Source of the DNA: Noviherbaspirillum denitrificans | Lineage (GTDB): Bacteria > Pseudomonadota > Gammaproteobacteria > Burkholderiales > Burkholderiaceae_D | Assembly: GCF_002211445.1 (NCBI RefSeq) | Contig: NZ_LSTO01000001.1 | Coordinates: 4,067,935 to 4,103,418, forward strand | Length of the DNA: 35,484 nt | Direction: 5' to 3' | Shown: positions 9,231-18,902 of the stretch, one piece after another | How positions within the stretch are numbered: position 1 is the first letter of the stretch | Layout of the letters: each line of letters starts with the position of its first letter | Position numbers and translations under genes: made by a program | The notes under the pieces: generated by a model | What the model saw: the letters and a program-made list of their open reading frames with translations, nothing else | Database searches by the model: none | What the model was told of the DNA's origin: nothing

Positions 9231-10175
9231 TCAGCTCGCAAGGGCGACGGGTTCCGCCGGGACATGCGGCAAGGCCGCCGACTGGCGCGGAAGGCGTGGT
9301 TGGCTGAAAGGCAGGTTTTGCAGGAAAGAGCGGAATTCCTCGCGTACCTCCGGATGACGCAATGCGAACTGCACGGTCGCCTGCAGGTAGCCGAGCTTGC
9401 TTCCGCAGTCGTAACGGATGCCTTCGAACTGGTAGGCGAGGACGGTTTCTTGCGCAAGCAGCGAGGCGATGCCGTCCGTCAGCTGGATTTCTCCGCCGGT
9501 ACCGGGTTGGAGTTCGCGCAGATGCTTGAAGATCGCCGGTGTCAGGACATAACGGCCGACGACACCGAGGGTGGACGGCGCCTTTTCAGACGCCGGCTTT
9601 TCGACAATACCGTTCAGCTTGATGAGGCGTTCGGCATAGCTTGTGCCAGAAATAACGCCATAGGAGCGGCTCTGTTCGCGCGCGATGTTTTCAACGCCGA
9701 TGACGCTACAGCCATACTGCTCGTACAGCTCTGTCATCTGCTGCATGACCGGCGTCTCGCCGTCGAGCAAATCGTCGGCTAGCATCACGGCGAACGGCTC
9801 GCCGTTGACCAGCCGCTCGGCACACAGCACCGCATGGCCCAGGCCGAGCGCTTCCGCCTGGCGCACGTAGAAGCATTCGACGTTGTCGGGCTTGATGCTG
9901 CGGATGACGTTCAGCAGCTCCGACTTGTTGCGCGCTTCCAGTTCTGCTTCCAGCTCGTATGCCTTGTCGAAATGGTCCTCGATGGCGCGCTTGTTGCGTC
10001 CGGTGACGAAGATCATTTCCGTAATGCCGGCGGCAACGGCTTCCTCGACCGCGTACTGGATAAGCGGCTTGTCGACGATCGAAAGCATTTCCTTCGGGCT
10101 GGCCTTGGTCGCGGGCAGGAAGCGGGTGCCGAGGCCGGCAACCGGGAAAACAGCTTTGGTGATTTTCTTGCGCAT
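9231..10175 (-). CDS. galU: UTP-glucose-1-phosphate uridylyltransferase
   Basis: A 314-residue nucleotidyltransferase. The start carries [19 protein letters not shown] (residues 7-25), the UTP-binding signature of GalU, followed by [32 protein letters not shown] and the late [13 protein letters not shown] are also characteristic. It makes UDP-glucose from glucose-1-phosphate and UTP in the cytoplasm, a donor for exopolysaccharide and other glycans. The C-terminal tail (about 25 residues, Pro/Ala rich) is longer than in E. coli GalU. The start ATG at 10175 has a purine-rich site AGAGAAGAAAA. It lies 104 bp after the phosphoglycosyl transferase gene and just before gmd. A second housekeeping galU elsewhere is possible but cannot be judged. 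Confidence 0.95.
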   Translation of the reverse strand: MRKKITKAVFPVAGLGTRFLPATKASPKEMLSIVDKPLIQYAVEEAVAAGITEMIFVTGRNKRAIEDHFDKAYELEAELEARNKSELLNVIRSIKPDNVECFYVRQAEALGLGHAVLCAERLVNGEPFAVMLADDLLDGETPVMQQMTELYEQYGCSVIGVENIAREQSRSYGVISGTSYAERLIKLNGIVEKPASEKAPSTLGVVGRYVLTPAIFKHLRELQPGTGGEIQLTDGIASLLAQETVLAYQFEGIRYDCGSKLGYLQATVQFALRHPEVREEFRSFLQNLPFSQPRLPRQSAALPHVPAEPVALAS

Positions 10176-10259
10176 GGTTTTCTTCTCTGGGTTCTTCGTT
10201 TAAGAAAGCAAGTTCGCCCGGTGCGGATTCGCGGCGCCGGTGGCGTTTCTCGCGCAGGG

Positions 10260-10276
10260 GGGCCGCTGATCGGCCC
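10260..10276 (-). other. GC-rich stem-loop just after the first EPS gene
   Basis: GGGCCG (10260-10265) and CGGCCC (10271-10276) form a perfect 6-bp stem with loop CTGAT, located 4 bp beyond the stop codon of the phosphoglycosyl transferase gene. No U-run follows on the minus strand, so complete termination is unlikely. It may pause polymerase or protect the 3' end of a processed mRNA. Confidence 0.3.
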
Positions 10277-10279
10277 GGC

Positions 10280-11686
10280 TCAGTAAGCGTTGTTTCCGGT
10301 CCAGCCCTTGAAAGCAGTCCAGAGGATGATTCGCATGTCCATCCACAGTGACCAGTTCTGGATGTAGTGCAGGTCGAACTGGACGCGTTTGGCCATCTTG
10401 TCGACGGTGTCGGTCTCGCCGCGATAGCCGTGGATCTGCGCCCAACCGGTGATTCCGGGTTTCACGCGGTGGCGCAGCATGTACGTCTCCAGCAGGTCCT
10501 TGTACATCTCGTTGTGCTGGAGCGCGTGCGGGCGCGGGCCGACGACGGACATGTCGCCCAGCAGCACGTTGATAAACTGCGGCAGCTCGTCCAGGCTGGT
10601 GCGTCGAATGAATGCACCGATCGGCGTGACGCGCGGATCATTGCGCGTCGCCTGCGTCACATTGCCGGCCTCCTGGTGCACTTTCATCGAACGGAACTTG
10701 TAGACGTTGAACTGCCGGCCGTTGAGGCCAAGGCGCGGCTGCTTGAAGAACACCGGTCCAGGTGACGAGAGCTTGATGAGAATGGCGAGCACAAGGAACA
10801 GCGGCGCCAGCAGGACCAACGCGACGATGGCGAAGGCCTTGTCGAAGATGTCCTTGATGATGCCGTTCACGCCGCTCGAGACAGGCTGGTTCAGGTCCAC
10901 CACCGGGAGGCCAAGGAAATTGCCCATCTTGTTGCTCAGCATCTGCAGGCCGAGGATGTCGGGCACCCAGCGAATGTCGACCAGGGTGTTGCGCAGCAGG
11001 TACCTCACTTCCTGCAGGCGTGGCGATGCCATCAGTGGCAGCGTGATCCAGATTTCATGGATGTGGTTGCGCACGACGTAGTCGTGGATCTCCTGCAGGC
11101 TGTTGACGCGCGCGATAGAGGGATCTTCGATTTTTGCCGCATCCTCGCCTTCCGCATAGATCGCCTTGACGTCGTAGCCGGTCCATTCCTGCTGCAGGGC
11201 GCGGCGATGCATTTCCTGGCCGGTACTTCCGTAGCCCACGAGCAGCACGCGCTTGTTGTTCAGCCCTTTAGTGCGCAGGTAGCGCAAGCCGTAATAAACC
11301 CCGATGCGGTAGACGGCCAGCATCGTGACACCGATCGCATACCAGTAGAACATCCACATGCGCGACACGTGCCCAACGTGGTGGATGAGGAAGCTGAAGA
11401 ACAATCCAACGAGAAGCACCAGCGCCCACGACGCCGCAAGCCGTATGAACATGTCGGCAAGTGAACGGCCGCGCCACGATCCGTACAGTTCGAGCTGAGG
11501 GAAGAGAAGAAAGGCGAGCGCGCTGCAGACGTGCAGCAGTACCGTGTGGATAGGCGCTGTCTCGCTCAATGGCGCCTGGAAGTGGATCAGGCCGGCAAGA
11601 CCTCCCGCAATTTCGAGCGCGAGGACATCCATGACGCGCATCGAGAATTCCAGCCGGGATGAATTTGTGATGATCAAGTCTCGCAT
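10280..11686 (-). CDS. Undecaprenyl-phosphate glucose/galactose phosphotransferase (WcaJ/ExoY family)
   Basis: A 468-residue polyprenyl-phosphate hexose-1-phosphate transferase. The N-terminal half has four or five membrane helices and a CoA-binding-like Rossmann segment (RVLLVGYGSTGQE). The C-terminal half is the bacterial sugar transferase domain, with a membrane re-entrant helix then SSPGPVFFKQPRLGLNGRQF, VYKFRSM and DELPQFINVLLGDMSVVGPR. It starts repeat-unit synthesis by moving a hexose-1-phosphate from a UDP-sugar to undecaprenyl phosphate. I chose ATG 11686 (MRDLIITNSSRLEFSMR) over the longer frame start at 11803, whose extra residues look non-coding. It is the first gene of the leftward cluster, so the operon promoter should lie in 11687-12151. 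WcaJ-like function (glucose) is the likeliest, galU being adjacent. Confidence 0.9.
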   Translation of the reverse strand: MRDLIITNSSRLEFSMRVMDVLALEIAGGLAGLIHFQAPLSETAPIHTVLLHVCSALAFLLFPQLELYGSWRGRSLADMFIRLAASWALVLLVGLFFSFLIHHVGHVSRMWMFYWYAIGVTMLAVYRIGVYYGLRYLRTKGLNNKRVLLVGYGSTGQEMHRRALQQEWTGYDVKAIYAEGEDAAKIEDPSIARVNSLQEIHDYVVRNHIHEIWITLPLMASPRLQEVRYLLRNTLVDIRWVPDILGLQMLSNKMGNFLGLPVVDLNQPVSSGVNGIIKDIFDKAFAIVALVLLAPLFLVLAILIKLSSPGPVFFKQPRLGLNGRQFNVYKFRSMKVHQEAGNVTQATRNDPRVTPIGAFIRRTSLDELPQFINVLLGDMSVVGPRPHALQHNEMYKDLLETYMLRHRVKPGITGWAQIHGYRGETDTVDKMAKRVQFDLHYIQNWSLWMDMRIILWTAFKGWTGNNAY

Positions 11687-12151
11687 GGGCTCTCTGCGTG
11701 TGGTCCTGGCACCTGGTTCAAGCTGCCGACGCACGATTGCGATATGCTCTCGTGTTGTCGTCCCGCTGCGTCGCTTCGCAGCACTCGGGTAACAACCACA
11801 CATGCACTTGCCCCGGTCTGTTTTTTTGTCGCGTTGCGACTGAAAACTGTCGTCTTTCAGGCGAGCTTTGTTGTTACCTTTTAGGCAATAGTAATCATTA
11901 AAAAACTGTGGAATTTGCTAACTGGTGTTTGCTTGCGACCGCTCAAACACGCGATTGCACCGAGTCAAACTTGGTGTTGTATCGAGTCCACCACGCAACG
12001 AAACAGCATCAAAATCCCCTCGAATTTCCACCTGTCAGCGTATTGGCGCGAATGCATCGAACGATGCACGGCATATGCCTCAATGCACTCGATAAATGAC
12101 ACGCAGGCAACGTGATTCCTGGCGGACATTGCATGCGCTATCATTCGCACC
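11687..12151. promoter_or_regulatory. Divergent regulatory gap between EPS operon and truncated haemoglobin gene
   Basis: No convincing gene lies in these 465 bp. Visible structure: an AT-rich stretch at about 11865-11925, much lower in GC than its surroundings; an imperfect hairpin with arms at 11958-11964 and 11970-11976; the hexamer CGAGTC repeated at 11961 and 11983 (22 bp apart, two helical turns); a near-perfect 16-bp palindrome at 12053-12068 and a perfect 10-bp palindrome GGCATATGCC at 12070-12079. Immediately before the haemoglobin gene TATCAT (about 12137-12142) could be a weak -10. I could not assign a confident promoter for the leftward operon. The repeats are plausible regulator sites controlling one or both transcripts. 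Confidence 0.5.
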
Positions 12152-12553
12152 ATGAGCACTGACGACACACCACAACACACGGCATTCGAGCTTGTCGGAG
12201 GGGAAGAAAAACTCCGCGCGCTTGTCGATCGTTTCTATGACCTGATGGAACTCGAACCGGAGTTCGCAGGTATCCGCGCAATGCATCCCGCAGCGACCGA
12301 TGGTTCGCGCGACAAGCTCTTCTGGTTTCTTTGCGGCTGGATGGGGGGCCCTGATCACTACATCGAACGTTTCGGCCATCCGCGTCTGCGCGCGCGGCAC
12401 CTGCCTTATGCCATCGCATCGAATGAACGGGACCAATGGCTGCGTTGCATGGCATGGGCCATGCAGGACACGGATATCCCCGAGGAATTGCAGCAGCGCC
12501 TGATGGAATCTTTCTATCAGACCGCCGACTGGATGCGGAACCAGGCAGGCTGA
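12152..12553 (+). CDS. Group II truncated haemoglobin (2/2 globin)
   Basis: A 133-residue globin of the short 2/2 type. RFYDLM supplies Tyr29 at helix position B10. GHPRLRARHLPYAI contains the proximal haem ligand His83 (F8), and DQWLRCM carries Trp96 at G8, the combination that marks group II (TrHbO-like) proteins. GGEEKLRALVDRFY is the conserved N-terminal helix. Such proteins bind haem and O2, and are linked to protection from nitric oxide, peroxide or sulfide, or to oxygen handling; the exact job here is unknown. The start is ATG 12152 with no clear ribosome site. It is followed 50 bp later by rmuC and is divergent from the exopolysaccharide operon. Confidence 0.93.
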   Translation: MSTDDTPQHTAFELVGGEEKLRALVDRFYDLMELEPEFAGIRAMHPAATDGSRDKLFWFLCGWMGGPDHYIERFGHPRLRARHLPYAIASNERDQWLRCMAWAMQDTDIPEELQQRLMESFYQTADWMRNQAG

Positions 12554-12603
12554 GTCCGGCACTTGATCACCAAAACAATTTCTCCAGGAAAGCTGGGAGG
12601 AAC

Positions 12604-14058
12604 ATGACCACCATCGAACTCGTCACGCTGCTGCTTGTTGGCGCAGTGTTCATCTTGCAGCTTGTCATTCTCTTGCGCAGACGCAGCGGTGATAACGCTG
12701 ATCAACTGCATATGCTGCAGGCAGACCTGCAGCGCCAGTTGCAACAGGGCAGCGAACGTGTCGAGCGGGAACTGCGTGCCGAAGTGCAATCCAGTGCGCG
12801 AGGAACACGTCAGGAATTGAGCGGCAGCCTGGGACAGTTCCAGCAGGCACTCGCCGCGCAACTGACGAGTGTCGCTACCATCCAGAACAACCAGATCGAC
12901 AGCTTTGCCCAGCAGCTCGCGAAGCTGAATGAAGCCAATGCACAGCAACTTGAATCGATGCGGCTTGCCATTGCGACACAGGCACAGGCAGGCAGGGAAG
13001 AACAATCGATTGCGCTGAAGCGATTCGGCGACACGCTTAACCAGGCATTGAGCACGCTCACCGAATCGAATGCGCAGCGCATGACCGAAGTGCGCGGCAC
13101 GCTGGAAGCGAAGATCCGCGACCTGCAGGAAGACAACGGCAAGCGTCTGGAGGAAATGCGCCGCACCGTCGACGAGAAGCTGCACGCCACGCTGGAACAG
13201 CGCCTCGGCGAATCCTTCAAGCTCGTTTCCGACCGCCTGGAAAAGGTGCACCAGGGACTGGGCGAGATGCAACAGCTTGCGATCGGCGTGGGCGACCTCA
13301 AGCGCGTGCTCACGAATGTGAAGACGCGCGGCACCTGGGGCGAAGTGCAGCTTGAAATGCTGCTTGAACAGGTGCTGACACCGGATCAGTACGCAAAGAA
13401 CGTGGAGACGGTTCCGGGTACGGGCGAGCGCGTCGAGTTCGCCATCAGGCTGCCGGGACAGGATGATTCCGAACGTCCGGTCTGGATGCCGATCGACGCC
13501 AAGTTCCCCAAGGAGCAGTACGAACGCCTTGCCGAGGCAGCCGAACTCGCGGACGGCGAAGGCGTGGCGGCAGCGGGACGCGAACTCGAGCGCGCGGTGC
13601 GTCTGGAGGCCAAGACAATCTCCGAGAAGTATCTGTCCCCGCCGCTGACCACGGATTTCGCGATCCTGTTCCTGGCAACGGAGGGCTTGTATGCGGAGGT
13701 CATGCGGCGCCCGGGGCTGGCCGACGACGTGCAGCGCCAGTGCCGGGTCACGATCGCAGGACCCTCCACCCTGTCTGCCTTGCTCAACAGCCTGCAAATG
13801 GGCTTCCGCACACTGGCGCTTGAAAAGCGCTCGTCGGAAGTGTGGCAGGTGCTCGGCGCGGTCAAGACCGAATTCGGCAAGTTCGGCGATGTGCTGGCTG
13901 CGACGAGAACCACGCTGGAGCGCGCGGCCAGGAATATCGAGCAGGCCGAAACACGCACGCGCCAGATGTCGCGCAAGCTGAAGTCCGTCGAAGCGCTGCC
14001 GTCCGAGACGGCACAGCTTCTGCTGGGCACCGACGCGCCTGAAGCGGGGGACGAATGA
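12604..14058 (+). CDS. rmuC: DNA recombination protein RmuC
   Basis: A 484-residue protein. One N-terminal membrane helix (about residues 4-24) is followed by a basic LLRRRS stop-transfer and a long coiled-coil (about 30-225) rich in Gln, Glu and Leu. The RmuC nuclease-like domain then contains TRGTWGEVQLEMLLEQVL (about 241-258), PIDAKFPKEQYERL and FAILFLATEGLYAEV, typical of the family (PD-(D/E)xK-like fold). RmuC limits inversions between short inverted repeats; the biochemical activity in most bacteria is inferred. I chose ATG 12604, which follows GGGAGGAAC; the open frame begins at 12436 but that part overlaps the globin gene. No link to the globin beyond adjacency is evident. Confidence 0.93.
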   Translation: MTTIELVTLLLVGAVFILQLVILLRRRSGDNADQLHMLQADLQRQLQQGSERVERELRAEVQSSARGTRQELSGSLGQFQQALAAQLTSVATIQNNQIDSFAQQLAKLNEANAQQLESMRLAIATQAQAGREEQSIALKRFGDTLNQALSTLTESNAQRMTEVRGTLEAKIRDLQEDNGKRLEEMRRTVDEKLHATLEQRLGESFKLVSDRLEKVHQGLGEMQQLAIGVGDLKRVLTNVKTRGTWGEVQLEMLLEQVLTPDQYAKNVETVPGTGERVEFAIRLPGQDDSERPVWMPIDAKFPKEQYERLAEAAELADGEGVAAAGRELERAVRLEAKTISEKYLSPPLTTDFAILFLATEGLYAEVMRRPGLADDVQRQCRVTIAGPSTLSALLNSLQMGFRTLALEKRSSEVWQVLGAVKTEFGKFGDVLAATRTTLERAARNIEQAETRTRQMSRKLKSVEALPSETAQLLLGTDAPEAGDE

Positions 14059-14140
14059 GGGTAGTGTGCTGCATTTGTGATAACGTGTTCGCTTGATTCA
14101 CTGTTTCAACCCCATTCCCGGTTCACGGGCTGCGTAAAAC

Positions 14141-15454
14141 ATGGAAATTGCGATACTGCTCGGCTTGATCATTCTTAATGGCGTGTTCGCCATGTCTGAA
14201 ATTGCGTTGGTGACGGCGCGCAAGGTCAGGCTGCAGAAGCTGGCGGAGGAGGGCGATGCCGCCGCGGCGGCCGCCATCAAGCTGGGCGAGGACCCGAACC
14301 GGTTCCTCTCCACTGTCCAGATCGGCATTACCTCCATCGGCGTGCTCAACGGTATCGTTGGCGAGGCCACGCTCGCGCATCCCTTTGCCGTCTGGCTGCA
14401 CCGTATCGGCGTGGACAGCCCATGGGCCGAGTACACGGCCACTGGCCTCGTCGTGGTCAGCATTACCTATTGCACGATCGTCCTCGGCGAGCTGGTACCC
14501 AAGCGCGTCGGGCAGATCAGCCCGGAAGCGATCGCCCGCCTGGTGGCGCGTCCCATGCTTTGGCTGGCGACACTGACCAAGCCGTTTGTCCGCTTGCTGT
14601 CAGGCTCGACACAGCTGGTGTTGCGCAGCTTCGGCGTCAGCGAACGGATGGAGCCGAGCGTCACCCAGGAAGAAATCAACCTGATGCTGGCCGAAGGATC
14701 CAGCGCCGGCGTCATCGAAATGCACGAGCACCAGATGGTGCGCAATGTGTTCCGCCTCGACGACCGGCAGATCGCCTCGCTGATGGTGCCGCGCGGCGAC
14801 GTGGTCTACTTCGACGTAAACGAGCCGCTGGAAGAAAACCTCAAGCGCTTCGAGGAAAGCGACCATTCGCGCTTCCCCGTCGTGCGCGGCGGCTGGGAAG
14901 ATGTGTTGGGCGTGGCCAATGCGCGCCAGCTACTGGCGCAATCCCTGCGTGGCGAAAGGCCCAATCTCATGCAGCACCTGCAGCCGGCAGTGTTCGTGCC
15001 CGAATCGCTGACCGGCATGGAACTGCTCGAGAACTTCAAGACATCCGGCGTGCAGTTGGCCTTCATCATCGACGAGTACGGCGAAGTGCAGGGCATTGTC
15101 ACGCTGCAGGATGTGATGGAAGCGATCACCGGCGAATTCAAGACGCACCGCGCGGAAGACGCATGGGCAGTGCAGCGCGACGATGGCTCCTGGTTGCTGG
15201 ATGGCCTCATCCCGGTGCCGGAACTGAAGGACCGCCTCGGCCTCAAGGTTGTGCCCGAAGAGGAGCGCGGCCGCTATAACACACTGAGCGGCATGGTCAT
15301 GCTGCTGCTGGGACGCCTGCCCCAAACCGCGGACATCTGCGAATGGGAAAACTGGACCTTCGAAATCGTCGACCTCGATGGCAAGCGCATCGACAAGGTA
15401 CTTGCGACTCCGAAAGTTGCCGAAGAGCCGAAGGCTTCCACCGAAGCGGTGTGA
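14141..15454 (+). CDS. CNNM/CorC (HlyC/CorC) family membrane protein with CBS domains
   Basis: A 437-residue protein with three parts. Residues 1 to about 190 form a DUF21/CNNM membrane domain with a first helix that reads AILLGLIILNGVFAMSEIAL; GELVPKRVG is a strong family signature. Residues about 200-330 are a pair of CBS domains (for example MVPRGDVVYFDVNEPL and AFIIDEYGEVQGIVTLQD). Residues about 345-425 are the CorC/HlyC C-terminal domain. Members are associated with Mg2+ or Co2+ efflux and with magnesium homeostasis; the old haemolysin label is not supported by this sequence. It is encoded 82 bp after rmuC with only a poor ribosome site. The 170 bp that follow show no terminator I could identify. 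Confidence 0.9.
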   Translation: MEIAILLGLIILNGVFAMSEIALVTARKVRLQKLAEEGDAAAAAAIKLGEDPNRFLSTVQIGITSIGVLNGIVGEATLAHPFAVWLHRIGVDSPWAEYTATGLVVVSITYCTIVLGELVPKRVGQISPEAIARLVARPMLWLATLTKPFVRLLSGSTQLVLRSFGVSERMEPSVTQEEINLMLAEGSSAGVIEMHEHQMVRNVFRLDDRQIASLMVPRGDVVYFDVNEPLEENLKRFEESDHSRFPVVRGGWEDVLGVANARQLLAQSLRGERPNLMQHLQPAVFVPESLTGMELLENFKTSGVQLAFIIDEYGEVQGIVTLQDVMEAITGEFKTHRAEDAWAVQRDDGSWLLDGLIPVPELKDRLGLKVVPEEERGRYNTLSGMVMLLLGRLPQTADICEWENWTFEIVDLDGKRIDKVLATPKVAEEPKASTEAV

Positions 15455-15624
15455 ACGCCGGCTGAAAAGACCGCCATCATTTGACCGTCGTCATTGCGTT
15501 TGCGTCCCGCGCGGACGTCGCGCAACGCATCCTCCGATTGCCAGTCCGAGCATGATCCCGGAGCGCGGCTTCGGGCATAATTGCCGCCACGCAGCTTGTG
15601 CAAGGCTCACTCACGGAGGAAGTC

Positions 15625-17628
15625 ATGGTGCATCGCATTCCCGACCCCATGGCGGGTGGTTCCCGGCCGTCCCATCGCAACAAGATCGTCACTGCCGCTG
15701 AAGCGGTACGCCTGATCCATGACGGCGACACCATTGCCACCGGCGGTTTCGTCGGTATCGGCTTCGCGGAAAACATCGCCGTCGCGCTTGAAAAGCGCTT
15801 CCTCGAGAGCGAGGAAGAAATGCTGGGCAAGGGCTCGCCGTCGAACCTGACGCTCGTGTATGCGGCAGGACAGGGCGACGGCAAGGAAAAGGGCCTCAAC
15901 CATCTTGGACATGAAGGGCTCATCAAGCGTGTCATCGGTGGCCACTGGGGCCTTGTGCCCAAGCTGCAGCAACTGGCGATCGCCAACAAAATCGAAGCCT
16001 ACAACCTGCCGCAAGGCGTCATCACCCACCTGTTCCGCGATATTGCAGCAGGCAAGCCGGGACTGCTGTCGAGCGTCGGCCTCGGCACCTTCGTCGACCC
16101 GCGCCATGGCGGTGGCAAGATCAACGAAAGGACGACCGAAGACCTGGTCGAGTTGCTGACGGTCGGCGGGAAGGAATACCTGTTCTACAAGGCGCTGCCG
16201 ATCAATGTCGGCGTCATCCGCGGCACGACTGCGGACCCCGAAGGCAATGTGACGATGGAAAAGGAGGCGCTGACCCTGGAGGCGCTCGCCATCGCCATGG
16301 CTGCCCACAATTCGGGTGGTATCGTGATCGCGCAGGTCGAACGCATCGCAGAGAGCAGTTCGCTGAATCCGCGGCAGGTGAAGATTCCCGGCATCCTCGT
16401 CGATTGCGTGGTGGTTGCGGAAAAGCCCGAATACCACATGCAAACCTTCATCGAACCCTACAGCCCGGCATTCGCCGGCGAGATGCGTGTGCCGATGTCA
16501 TCCATCCAGCCGATGGAAATGAGCGAACGCAAGATCATCGCGCGCCGTGCGCTGCTGGAGATCAAGCCGAACAACGTGGTCAACCTCGGCATCGGCATGC
16601 CCGAAGGCGTGGCCAGCGTGGCGGCGGAGGAAAAGGTGCTCGACCTGGTGACGCTGACTGCGGAGCCGGGCGTGGTGGGCGGGATTCCGGCGGGCGGACT
16701 GAATTTCGGTGCGGCGACGAATGCGGATGCCATCATCGACCAGCCGTATCAGTTCGATTTCTACGATGGTGGCGGGCTCGACGTGGCCTTCCTCGGCCTG
16801 GCGCAGGCCGACAGGCATGGCAACCTCAATGTCAGCAAATTCGGCCCGCGCCTGGCAGGTGCCGGCGGCTTCATCAACATCAGCCAGAATGCAAAGAAGG
16901 TTGTCTTCGTCGGCACCTTCACGGCGGGTAACCTTGAAGTCGCGGTCTCGCACGGCAAGCTGCACATCCGGCGCGAGGGCTCGGCGCAGAAGTTCGTCGA
17001 CGCGGTCGAGCATCGTACCTTCAGTGGCGAGTACGCGATGCAGCGGGCGCAGACGGTGCTCTACATCACCGAGCGCTGCGTGTTCCGCCTGATCCTCGAA
17101 GGACTGGAAGTGATCGAGATCGCGCCCGGCATCGACCTCGAGCGCGACATCCTCGGACAGATGCGCTTCCGTCCCGAAGTCAGCCCGCAACTCAGGCTGA
17201 TGGACGAGCGCATCTTCCGGCCTGGGCCGATGGGACTGCGCAATGACATCCTTTACCTGCCTCTGGAGCAGAGGTTGACCTATAGCGCCAAGCGTAATGT
17301 GTTCTTCGTGAACTTCGAGGGTTTCGAGGTGAAGAACGTGGCCGATATCGAAGCGATCCGTGACCAGGTGGAGAGCATCCTCCACCCGGTGGGACGGAAA
17401 GTGCCGGCGGTGGTCAACTACGACAATTTCTCAATCACGCCGGACTTGCTCGACTCATACGTGGACATGGTGCACGACCTTACAGAGCGCTTCTACTGCC
17501 GAGTGACGCGCTATACGAGCAGTGCCTTCATGCGCAGCTATTTCGGCACCGCCTTCCGGCGGCACCAAACGGATCCGGCGCTATTTGCGAGCAGGGAAGA
17601 GGCGTTCTCCCATCTTGGGGAGAGTTAG
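15625..17628 (+). CDS. Acyl-CoA:carboxylate CoA-transferase (family I) with C-terminal extension
   Basis: A 667-residue protein. The start ATG 15625 follows a strong ACGGAGGAAG site; an upstream in-frame ATG at 15598 lacks one. Residues 20 to about 290 are the alpha-type half ([20 protein letters not shown]) and residues about 300-535 the beta-type half ([19 protein letters not shown]). Glu347 in [14 protein letters not shown] sits at the catalytic glutamate position that forms the glutamyl-CoA thioester. The two fused halves resemble propionate/acetate CoA-transferase (Pct, YdiF), about 530-540 residues. Here about 125 residues follow (541-667) with a beta-alpha-beta-alpha pattern not part of the transferase fold. 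Substrate is unclear: short-chain acyl-CoA with acetate or another acid is likely. The 3' end overlaps the convergent moeA by 4 bp. Confidence 0.88.
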   Translation: MVHRIPDPMAGGSRPSHRNKIVTAAEAVRLIHDGDTIATGGFVGIGFAENIAVALEKRFLESEEEMLGKGSPSNLTLVYAAGQGDGKEKGLNHLGHEGLIKRVIGGHWGLVPKLQQLAIANKIEAYNLPQGVITHLFRDIAAGKPGLLSSVGLGTFVDPRHGGGKINERTTEDLVELLTVGGKEYLFYKALPINVGVIRGTTADPEGNVTMEKEALTLEALAIAMAAHNSGGIVIAQVERIAESSSLNPRQVKIPGILVDCVVVAEKPEYHMQTFIEPYSPAFAGEMRVPMSSIQPMEMSERKIIARRALLEIKPNNVVNLGIGMPEGVASVAAEEKVLDLVTLTAEPGVVGGIPAGGLNFGAATNADAIIDQPYQFDFYDGGGLDVAFLGLAQADRHGNLNVSKFGPRLAGAGGFINISQNAKKVVFVGTFTAGNLEVAVSHGKLHIRREGSAQKFVDAVEHRTFSGEYAMQRAQTVLYITERCVFRLILEGLEVIEIAPGIDLERDILGQMRFRPEVSPQLRLMDERIFRPGPMGLRNDILYLPLEQRLTYSAKRNVFFVNFEGFEVKNVADIEAIRDQVESILHPVGRKVPAVVNYDNFSITPDLLDSYVDMVHDLTERFYCRVTRYTSSAFMRSYFGTAFRRHQTDPALFASREEAFSHLGES

Positions 17629-18902
17629 GTCAGGCCCTCGAACAGCACGACGTCGACAGCTTCGCCCGGATGTACATTGCCCTGTGCATGCGGGACGACG
17701 ATCATGCAGTTCGCCTCCGACATGGAGCGCAGGATGCCGGAACCTTGCGAGCCGGTGACACGCACCTCCGGCTTTCCATCCGCGTCCAGCGACAGGATGC
17801 CGCGCTGGTATTCCGTGCGCCCGGGCTTCTTTCGGATCGTCGATTGCAAGGTGACGCGTACGCGCGGCAACGCCACGGACTGCGCGCCCATCATCCGCAG
17901 CAGCGCCTCGCGCGCAAAGAAATAGAAGCTGACCATCGCCGCCACCGGATTGCCGGGCAGGCCGAACAAGAAGGCGCTCGTGCCATTGGATGTGATCCTC
18001 CCGAATGCCATCGGTCGTCCCGGCCGCATCGCCAGCTTCCAAAAGTGGACGTCGCCGAGTTTTTCCATCATCGCCTTGGTGTAGTCGGCGTCGCCGGCGG
18101 ACACGCCGCCCGAGGTCACGATCGCGTCGGCGCTTTCGCACGCGCTGCGCAATGCCGATTCGAGTGAGGCGGGATCATCGCGGACGACGCCCATGTCGAT
18201 CACCTCGCAACCCATGCGCGAGAGCATGCCGTAGACGGTATAGCGGTTGCTGTCGTAGATACAGCCTTCCTCGAGCACTTCGCCGATGGAGCGTAGCTCG
18301 TCGCCGGTCGAAAAGAAGGCGACGCGCAGGCGGCGCTTGACGGGCACCTCACCGATACCGAGCGAGGCGAGCAAACCAAGGTCGGCGGGACGGAGGATTT
18401 TCCCCATCCTTAGTGCAGGCGTCCCGGCGGCCAGGTCCTCGCCCTGCAATCGCCGATTGTCACCTGCCTTCGCGCTGCCAGCGGCGATCGTCACCGTACT
18501 CTCGGTCAGGTTCTTCACGAGTTCAATCGGGATCACGGTGTCGCATCCTGCCGGCATGACCGCACCCGTCATGATGCGCACGCACTCTCCCTCGGATACC
18601 GTCCCGCTGAACGGATGCCCCGCAAAGGCGGTCCCGGTGACTTTCAACGTGACGTCCTCGTGGCCAAGTGCTTTACTAAGGAAGGCAAAGCCATCCATGG
18701 CGGAATTGTCATGCGCCGGCACATCGATGGGGGAAATGACATCCTCCGCAAGCACGCGCCCGAGCGCTGCCGTGAGCGTCTGCCTCTCGTCGCCGTCGAC
18801 CGGTGCCACAAACGCGCGGATGAGCTCCTGCGCCTGTCCGACCTCCAAAGCATCCGGGTTGAATCCGGCGATTTCCTGTGCGATGTCGGCAAGCTTGGTC
18901 AT
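17625..18902 (-). CDS. moeA: Molybdopterin molybdenumtransferase MoeA
   Basis: A 425-residue enzyme that inserts molybdate into adenylylated molybdopterin, completing the molybdenum cofactor. [15 protein letters not shown] (about residues 59-73) is the family signature. FFSTGDEL and [14 protein letters not shown] belong to the central MoaB/Mog-like domain, and [18 protein letters not shown] is also conserved. The C-terminal domain IV ends in [14 protein letters not shown]. Length is in the normal range of 400-420. The start ATG 18902 has CAGGAA upstream at long spacing. It lies 148 bp downstream of moaA with no gene between, so cotranscription is likely. Its stop overlaps the CoA-transferase stop on the opposite strand. 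Confidence 0.96.
   Translation of the reverse strand: MTKLADIAQEIAGFNPDALEVGQAQELIRAFVAPVDGDERQTLTAALGRVLAEDVISPIDVPAHDNSAMDGFAFLSKALGHEDVTLKVTGTAFAGHPFSGTVSEGECVRIMTGAVMPAGCDTVIPIELVKNLTESTVTIAAGSAKAGDNRRLQGEDLAAGTPALRMGKILRPADLGLLASLGIGEVPVKRRLRVAFFSTGDELRSIGEVLEEGCIYDSNRYTVYGMLSRMGCEVIDMGVVRDDPASLESALRSACESADAIVTSGGVSAGDADYTKAMMEKLGDVHFWKLAMRPGRPMAFGRITSNGTSAFLFGLPGNPVAAMVSFYFFAREALLRMMGAQSVALPRVRVTLQSTIRKKPGRTEYQRGILSLDADGKPEVRVTGSQGSGILRSMSEANCMIVVPHAQGNVHPGEAVDVVLFEGLT

Noticed and set aside
11815-11850. T-run with a GTCGC/GCGAC stem (about 11821-11841)
   Set aside because: The T-run precedes the stem on the plus strand and becomes an A-run after it on the minus strand, so neither strand gives an intrinsic terminator.
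12517-13797. 426-codon minus-strand frame
   Set aside because: It is antisense to rmuC, which has full family motifs and a good ribosome site.
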